A stretch of DNA of 26,222 nucleotides, taken from NCBI GenBank assembly GCA_034431315.1, contig DAOUDK010000059.1, positions 1-26,222 of the forward strand. Reading direction: 5' to 3'. Below, in pieces: positions 21,897 through 26,222 of this stretch; position 1 is the first letter of the stretch; every line of letters begins with the position of its first letter. The stretch is from JAUWOY01 sp034431315 (GTDB lineage: Bacteria > Chloroflexota > Anaerolineae > VGOG01). A program made the translations under genes and the position numbers. The notes below the pieces were generated by a model. It searched no databases, had not been told where the DNA came from, and saw only the letters and a program-made list of their open reading frames with translations.

Positions 21897-23501
21897 ATGG
21901 CCAAGTATATTTTCTGCACTGGGGGGGTGGTTTCGTCGGTAGGCAAGGGCGTTACCGCAGCCTCCATCGGCCGCATCCTCAAGAGCCGCGGCGTCTCGGT
22001 CTCCATCCAGAAGCTAGACCCTTACATCAACGTTGATCCGGGCACTATGTCGCCCTATCAGCACGGGGAGGTCTACGTCCTCGAGGATGGCGCGGAGACC
22101 GATCTCGACCTGGGCCACTACGAGCGTTTCATTGACGAGAACCTGACCCGTGCCAGCAACGTGACCACCGGCCAGGTCTATGCCGAGGTCATCGCCAAGG
22201 AGCGTCGGGGCGACTATCTGGGCGGCACCATCCAGGTCATCCCCCACATCACCAACGAGATCAAGCACCGCATCGGCCTGGTGGCCAAAGAGAGCGGGGC
22301 CGAGGTGGTCATCGTGGAGGTGGGGGGCACGGTGGGCGACATCGAGGGGCTGCCTTTTCTGGAGGCCATCCGGCAGATGCGCAAAGACGTGGGCCGCGAG
22401 AACACCCTTTACATCCACCTCACCCTCCTGCCCTACCTCAGCTCCACTGGCGAGCTGAAGACCAAGCCCACCCAGCACAGCGTCCGGGAGCTGCGGGGCA
22501 TAGGAATCCAGCCCGATGTCATCGTTTGCCGCTCCGATTATCCCGTGGACCGGGAGGCCAGGGACAAGATCGCCCTGTTCTGCGACGTCGAGCAGCGAGC
22601 GGTAATTCCCCTGGTGACTGTCGAGAGCATCTACGAGGTGCCTCTCATCCTGGAGGAAACGGGGCTGGGGGACTTCATCGTTGAGCGCCTGGGATTGCCC
22701 GCTGGCAAGCCTGACCTGGACGACTGGCGTGCGTTAGTTGAGGAGATCAAGCGCCCTAAAGAGAGAATCCACGTCGGCGTGGTGGGTAAGTACATCGAGC
22801 TCCAGGATGCCTACCTCAGCGTGCGCGAGGCCCTCCACCATGCTGGCGTCCATTGTGGCTGTGACGTCCAAATCAACTGGATCAACGCCGAGGATTTGGA
22901 GAAAGGGCGGGGACTGGACACGTTGGGCCAGGTGGACGGCATAGTCGTGCCTGGCGGCTTCGGCTACCGGGGCATCGAGGGCAAGATCGTAGCCGCCCGC
23001 TATGCTCGTGAGAACAAAGTGCCTTACCTGGGCCTCTGTCTGGGCATGCAGGTCATGGTCATCGAGCTGGCCCGACACGTCCTGGGCAGCGATGAGCCCA
23101 ACTCCACCGAATTCAACATCGCCACCAGGCATCCCGTCATTGACCTCATGCCGGAACAGCGGGACCTCTCCGACATGGGGGGCACCATGCGCCTGGGGGT
23201 CTATCCCTGTCAGTTGGTCCCCGGCACCAAAGCTGCCGACGCCTACGGCCAGAAGCTTGTTAGCGAGCGTCACCGCCATCGTTTCGAGCTCAATAATGCC
23301 TACCGGGATTTACTGACGGAGGCTGGGTTGGTGCTTAGCGGCCTTTCACCCGATGGGCGCCTGGTGGAGATCGTAGAACTGGCCGTTCACCCCTGGATGG
23401 TGGGCAGCCAATTCCATCCTGAGTTCAAGTCCCGGCCCAACCGGCCCCATCCCCTGTTCTCCGCCTTCCTGGCCGCTGCCAAGACCATGCACCTTAAGTA
23501 G
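21897..23501 (+). CDS. pyrG: CTP synthase
   Basis: A 534-residue CTP synthase, which converts UTP, ATP and glutamine to CTP in the cytoplasm. The N-terminal synthetase domain starts KYIFCTGGVVSSVGKG (ATP loop) with KLDPYINVDPGTMSPYQHGEV and VEVGGTVGDIEG. The C-terminal glutamine amidotransferase domain has the nucleophile Cys in GLCLGMQ (C381) and the His/Glu pair in FHPEF (about 507-509). Length and every catalytic motif are standard. GAGGTG lies 8 nt upstream of the ATG. It follows a repeat hairpin and precedes a tRNA gene; it is a housekeeping gene and likely marks the boundary of the variable glycan regions. Confidence 0.97.
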   Translation: MAKYIFCTGGVVSSVGKGVTAASIGRILKSRGVSVSIQKLDPYINVDPGTMSPYQHGEVYVLEDGAETDLDLGHYERFIDENLTRASNVTTGQVYAEVIAKERRGDYLGGTIQVIPHITNEIKHRIGLVAKESGAEVVIVEVGGTVGDIEGLPFLEAIRQMRKDVGRENTLYIHLTLLPYLSSTGELKTKPTQHSVRELRGIGIQPDVIVCRSDYPVDREARDKIALFCDVEQRAVIPLVTVESIYEVPLILEETGLGDFIVERLGLPAGKPDLDDWRALVEEIKRPKERIHVGVVGKYIELQDAYLSVREALHHAGVHCGCDVQINWINAEDLEKGRGLDTLGQVDGIVVPGGFGYRGIEGKIVAARYARENKVPYLGLCLGMQVMVIELARHVLGSDEPNSTEFNIATRHPVIDLMPEQRDLSDMGGTMRLGVYPCQLVPGTKAADAYGQKLVSERHRHRFELNNAYRDLLTEAGLVLSGLSPDGRLVEIVELAVHPWMVGSQFHPEFKSRPNRPHPLFSAFLAAAKTMHLK

Positions 23502-23503
23502 AT

Positions 23504-23532
23504 TTGTGCTTTCGATTACTTTGGAGTATAAT
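23504..23532 (+). promoter_or_regulatory. Promoter of the tRNA-Thr gene
   Basis: TTGTGC (23504-23509) and TATAAT (23527-23532) with a 17-nt spacer, right after the pyrG stop. The expected start is about 5 nt before the tRNA. Confidence 0.75.
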
Positions 23533-23543
23533 CATGGTTGTTA

Positions 23544-23616
23544 GCCACCCTAGCTCAAGCGGCAGAGCAAGCGCTTCGTAAGCGCTAGGTTATCGGTTCG
23601 ATTCCGATGGGTGGCT
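23544..23616 (+). tRNA. tRNA-Thr (anticodon CGT)
   Basis: A 73-nt cloverleaf: acceptor GCCACCC/GGGTGGC, D stem GCTC/GAGC, anticodon stem AGCGC/GCGCT with loop TTCGTAA (anticodon CGT, reading ACG), T stem ATCGG/CCGAT with loop TTCGATT, discriminator T. The CCA end is not encoded; CTG follows. Confidence 0.95.
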
Positions 23617-23622
23617 CTGCAC

Positions 23623-23648
23623 AAGCTCCATGTATTGGGGCTTTTTTT
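23623..23648 (+). terminator. Rho-independent terminator after tRNA-Thr
   Basis: AAGCTCC pairs with GGGGCTT (one G-U) around a 7-nt loop, followed by a run of seven T at 23642-23648. It lies 6 nt after the tRNA. Confidence 0.82.
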
Positions 23649-23741
23649 CTAATCTTGGATGATGCTGTCCTTATGCCGTTCTTTGTTGCACAGATTTCAC
23701 GCAAAATTCACGCTATTTTCACACACAGAAGGTCGAAAGTA

Positions 23742-23750
23742 TGGTATAAT
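23742..23750 (+). promoter_or_regulatory. Extended -10 promoter of the EPS regulator operon
   Basis: TGGTATAAT is an extended -10 element; the -35 region 17 nt upstream (CACACA) is poor, as is usual with extended -10 promoters. The expected start lies near 23757, about 26 nt before the regulator's ATG. The ribosome site GGTGA is weak. Confidence 0.7.
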
Positions 23751-23782
23751 TCAGGCACTGAATTTCAATGGGTGAACTATAG

Positions 23783-24286
23783 ATGACGATGGACCCGAAG
23801 GCAGAGCAGGATCTTCGGATACTAGAACAGATTGAGCAGAATCCAGACATCACACAAGCTGATCTGGCTGCGCGATTGGGCGTGGCGGTGGGCAGCGTGA
23901 ACTGGTATCTGAAGCGTCTGATCAACAAAGGATACATTAAAGTGCGTCAGATGCAACGACGTCGGCTGCGCTACCTGATCACGCCCAAGGGCATTGCCGA
24001 GAAGGTTCGTTTGACTTATGAATACATGCATTTCTCGTTGCGGGTCTATCGAGAGTTGAGGGCTGAGGCCCAGCGGCTGCTAAGTAAGGTTCAGGCCGCT
24101 GGATATAGCGAGGTGTACATTGATGGCGATGGAGACGTGGCGGAGATCTGTCGACTGACGTGTCTGGAACGGGGCGTCAAAGTGGCATCAGCATCGCAGA
24201 CGGATTTGTTGCCGGTGTTGCGGGTTGAGGGCAGTGGGCTGGCTTTGGAGTGGGCAGGGTCCGATAGCCACGGTATGAGCGAGTAG
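23783..24286 (+). CDS. MarR-type winged-helix regulator of the EPS-associated kind
   Basis: A 167-residue DNA-binding protein. The winged helix spans about residues 8-75: DLRILEQIEQNPDITQADLAARLGVAVGSVNWYLKRLINKGYI, then a wing rich in Arg (RQMQRRRLRYLITPKG). This matches MarR-like regulators found at the start of exopolysaccharide loci. The C-terminal part has YIDGDGDVAEICRLTCLERGVKV, a Rossmann-like stretch whose ligand is unknown. It is 13 bp before the phosphoglycosyl transferase gene and is probably the local regulator of that locus. No operator is identified. Confidence 0.85.
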   Translation: MTMDPKAEQDLRILEQIEQNPDITQADLAARLGVAVGSVNWYLKRLINKGYIKVRQMQRRRLRYLITPKGIAEKVRLTYEYMHFSLRVYRELRAEAQRLLSKVQAAGYSEVYIDGDGDVAEICRLTCLERGVKVASASQTDLLPVLRVEGSGLALEWAGSDSHGMSE

Positions 24287-24299
24287 GATCGGAGAAAAG

Positions 24300-24983
24300 A
24301 TGGTTACTTCTGAGCGTGCTTCGCCGGTGGATGATAGGGTGCTTCGGGAGGCCATTCACATTCATCCTCTGAAGGCGGCTTTTGACAAAACCTTTGTCTT
24401 GATCGTCCTCTTTCTCCTTGCGCCGTTTCTGGGGCTCATTGCGTTGGCCATCAAATTGGATGGGTGGCTGCATCGAGAGAATGCAGGGCCGATTTTCCAC
24501 CAGGAGGCGAGGGTCAGCCAGGGTCGGGTCTATGCCATGTACAAGTTCAGGGTTCTGAGGGTGCCAGTGATGGAGAAGGCCCGGCAGGAAATAGGCTACG
24601 ACCACGTCAAGCTCCTGGAGCGAAACCCAGAGAACATGACCCGCGTTGGTCGCTATCTCCAGAGGTTCTATCTGGACGAAGTGCCCCAGTTGTTTAACGT
24701 GCTGAAGGGAGACATGAGTGTCGTCGGCCCACGACCCTGGCCGGTGGAAATGTATAATCGGGAAATCGCGCAAGGCATCTATCGCAAGCAGATACTCCGC
24801 CCGGGGCTGACGGGCCTGGTGCAGGCGCACAAGGATGAGGTGGGCGCGATGGGTGGCAGCCGAGCGTTGGACGAAGCCTACATCGAGGCCTGCCGGACTC
24901 TTGGCCCCGTGCGGTTGTTATTATTTGACTGGCGCGTGATTGTGGATACCTTCAAGATCCTCGCCAAGGGACAAGGACTGTAG
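24300..24983 (+). CDS. Phosphoglycosyl transferase (bacterial sugar transferase family)
   Basis: A 227-residue monotopic phosphoglycosyl transferase of the WcaJ/PglC type, which moves a sugar phosphate from a nucleotide sugar to undecaprenyl phosphate and so begins polysaccharide synthesis. One N-terminal hydrophobic re-entrant segment is seen (FVLIVLFLLAPFLGLIALAI, about 32-51). Motifs are KFR (82-84), the catalytic Asp-Glu in LDEVPQL (125-131), NVLKGDMSVVGPRP (133-146) and RPGLTGLVQ. The length suits the short catalytic form without the extra transmembrane domain. GGAG lies 6 nt before the ATG. The sugar cannot be told from sequence. It sits between the EPS regulator and an export permease. 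Confidence 0.93.
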   Translation: MVTSERASPVDDRVLREAIHIHPLKAAFDKTFVLIVLFLLAPFLGLIALAIKLDGWLHRENAGPIFHQEARVSQGRVYAMYKFRVLRVPVMEKARQEIGYDHVKLLERNPENMTRVGRYLQRFYLDEVPQLFNVLKGDMSVVGPRPWPVEMYNREIAQGIYRKQILRPGLTGLVQAHKDEVGAMGGSRALDEAYIEACRTLGPVRLLLFDWRVIVDTFKILAKGQGL

Positions 24984-24997
24984 GAGGAATTGATCCA

Positions 24998-25891
24998 ATG
25001 ACAGCGATGCAGGAAGAGGCAAGGTCACGACGCATAGGAACAGTGGTTGACGGCTCGCTCCTGTCAGGCACGATGCCTGTGACCATCATTCGCCCTTCGC
25101 GCGGTTGGATCTCGCTGAACCTGCGCGACCTGTGGGAATACCGCGAGTTGCTCTACTTCCTCACCTGGCGCGACGTCAAGGTGCGCTACAAGCAGACGGT
25201 GCTGGGTGCGGCCTGGGCCATCATCCAGCCATTCTTTACCATGGTGGTGTTCAGCTTGTTCTTCGGCAAGCTGGCCAAGATGCCGTCGGACAACATCCCG
25301 TACCCTATCTTCAGCTATGCCGCCCTCGTGCCCTGGACCTTCTTCGCCAACGGGCTGAGCCAGTCGTCTTCCAGCCTGGTGGCGAGTGCCAATTTGATCA
25401 AGAAAGTCTATTTCCCGCGTCTGGTGGTGCCCATCTCGGCGGTGATCTCGGGCGGAGTGGATTTTGTCCTGGCCTTTGTGGTGCTGTTGGGGATGATGTT
25501 ATTTTACGGCACAGTACCCACAGCGGCCATCATTTGGTTGCCGCTGTTGCTGCTGCTGGCACTGGTGACCTCTCTGGGAGTTGGCCTGTGGCTCACAGCG
25601 ATGAATGTGCAGTTTCGCGATGTGCGCTATGCAGTGCCATTCCTGGTGCAGGCCTGGATGTTTGCCACACCCATTGCCTATCCCAGCAGTCTGCTCGACG
25701 AGCCGTGGCGCACTCTGTACGGCATCAACCCCATGGCCGGCGTGGTCGAAGGATTCCGCTGGGCGCTGCTAGGGACCGAAACGGCGCCAGGTCCTATTGT
25801 CATCGTTTCGGCGCTGGTGGCAGTTGGGCTGCTGATCAGTGGGGCGTACTACTTCCGCCGCATGGAGAAGACGTTTGCGGATGTTGTTTGA
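24998..25891 (+). CDS. ABC-2 type polysaccharide export permease (Wzm/TagG-like)
   Basis: A 297-residue inner-membrane permease of the ABC-2 family for polysaccharide or teichoic-acid export. The amphipathic N-terminal part LRDLWEYRELLYFLTWRDVKVRYKQTVLG is diagnostic, followed by six helices and GINPMAGVVEGFRWALLG near the end. It should export an undecaprenyl-linked glycan with an ATPase partner (Wzt/TagH type). That ATPase is not the next gene here; the following frame encodes a nucleotidyltransferase, so the partner is either further downstream or elsewhere. AGGAGG lies about 9 nt before the ATG. Confidence 0.92.
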   Translation: MTAMQEEARSRRIGTVVDGSLLSGTMPVTIIRPSRGWISLNLRDLWEYRELLYFLTWRDVKVRYKQTVLGAAWAIIQPFFTMVVFSLFFGKLAKMPSDNIPYPIFSYAALVPWTFFANGLSQSSSSLVASANLIKKVYFPRLVVPISAVISGGVDFVLAFVVLLGMMLFYGTVPTAAIIWLPLLLLLALVTSLGVGLWLTAMNVQFRDVRYAVPFLVQAWMFATPIAYPSSLLDEPWRTLYGINPMAGVVEGFRWALLGTETAPGPIVIVSALVAVGLLISGAYYFRRMEKTFADVV

Positions 25892-25904
25892 GGAGGGATG
25901 ACAG

Positions 25905-26222
25905 ATGATAAAGGAAGAAACGATGGAGGTATTAGTGGCGGATCCAGGGCTCGATGAGATTGTGCGTCTCCTACAACGCTATGAACCGGAGCAGATCATA
26001 CTCTTTGGTTCGCGAGCGCGGGGCGACGCCGATGAGCACAGTGATTACGATTTGATCGTCATCAAGCGAACCAGGCGTCCTTTCCTGGAAAGGTTGCGCG
26101 ACATGGTGCCATATCTGGTAGAATTTGGCCGACCGGCAGAGATCTTAGTGTATACGCCTGATGAGTTCGAGCGAATGCGCGAAACTGGCCTGGGATGGCT
26201 GGTGCGGCGCGAAGGAGTGACG
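25905..26222 (+). CDS. Nucleotidyltransferase-fold protein (MntA/MNT type), cut by the window end
   Basis: The first 106 codons of a protein with the polymerase-beta-like nucleotidyltransferase motif ILFGSRARGDADEHSDYDLIV (about residues 34-54; G-S then D-x-D), the core of minimal nucleotidyltransferases. It continues past 26222 with no stop. Small proteins of this kind are usually the antitoxin of HEPN/MNT toxin-antitoxin pairs, with the HEPN partner adjacent, so a HEPN gene may follow. It begins 13 bp after the permease stop with AGGAGG about 8 nt upstream, so it may be co-transcribed with the export genes. A role in glycan export is not indicated. Confidence 0.85.
   Translation, partial: MIKEETMEVLVADPGLDEIVRLLQRYEPEQIILFGSRARGDADEHSDYDLIVIKRTRRPFLERLRDMVPYLVEFGRPAEILVYTPDEFERMRETGLGWLVRREGVT

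Noticed and set aside
25105..25908. 267-codon frame on the plus strand overlapping the Wzm-like permease
   Set aside because: Frame-shifted shadow of the permease; composition is unlike a protein and no motif is present.

Overview
The window looks like a chromosomal segment of a moderately GC-rich bacterium of the Chloroflexota (Anaerolineae-like). Evidence: the substrate-binding lipoprotein has the Val/Glu/Pro-rich linker common there, genes and spacers carry short 7-nt tandem repeats and a CCCTGAGCCTGTCGAAGGG-type repeat, and glycan, peptide and exopolysaccharide genes are mixed. This assignment is inference; there is no marker gene to prove it. Nothing suggests a phage, plasmid or CRISPR array.

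Layout. (1) 1-4721, minus strand: an accessory stretch. It holds a truncated methyltransferase, a Stf0-type sulfotransferase, and a tight cluster transcribed from 4721 down to 1373: a GT-C-like membrane glycosyltransferase, a SAM methyltransferase, a GNAT acetyltransferase and a small caspase/CHAT-like protein. The methyltransferase-GNAT junction was split by a ~324-bp palindrome-bearing insertion flanked by a perfect 34-bp duplication; collapsing it rebuilds an ATGGCTGA stop/start overlap. (2) 4742-11321, minus: a complete Dpp/Opp-type ABC importer in the order binding lipoprotein, two permeases, two ATPases, small membrane protein. It has a near-perfect sigma-70 promoter with a LacI-type AAAACGTTTT palindrome at the start site, two hairpins after the lipoprotein gene, and a terminator-like hairpin at its end. 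(3) 11355-17710, minus: a glycan operon of a MaoC-like hydratase, a GH38 alpha-mannosidase broken by one in-frame TAA near its N-terminus, and two GT4 glycosyltransferases, closed by a strong terminator. (4) 17837-21844, plus: a MoxR ATPase / DUF58 / DUF4129 membrane set, with a 178-bp MITE-like element between the second and third genes. (5) 21897-23648, plus: pyrG (CTP synthase) and a tRNA-Thr(CGT) with its own promoter and terminator. (6) 23742-26222, plus: the start of an exopolysaccharide locus with a MarR-type EPS regulator, a phosphoglycosyl transferase, a Wzm-like ABC-2 permease and a nucleotidyltransferase cut by the window edge.

How they fit: the GH38 enzyme, the LacI-like operator and the importer together suggest, without proof, uptake and breakdown of mannose-containing glycans. 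The GT4 pair, the GT-C protein, the sulfotransferase and the EPS start suggest surface glycan synthesis and decoration. The most notable features are the 34-bp duplication/palindrome insertion, the stand-alone caspase-fold protein, the nonsense codon in GH38, the dispersed 7-nt repeats inside genes, and the MITE-like element whose terminal repeat overlaps a stop codon.
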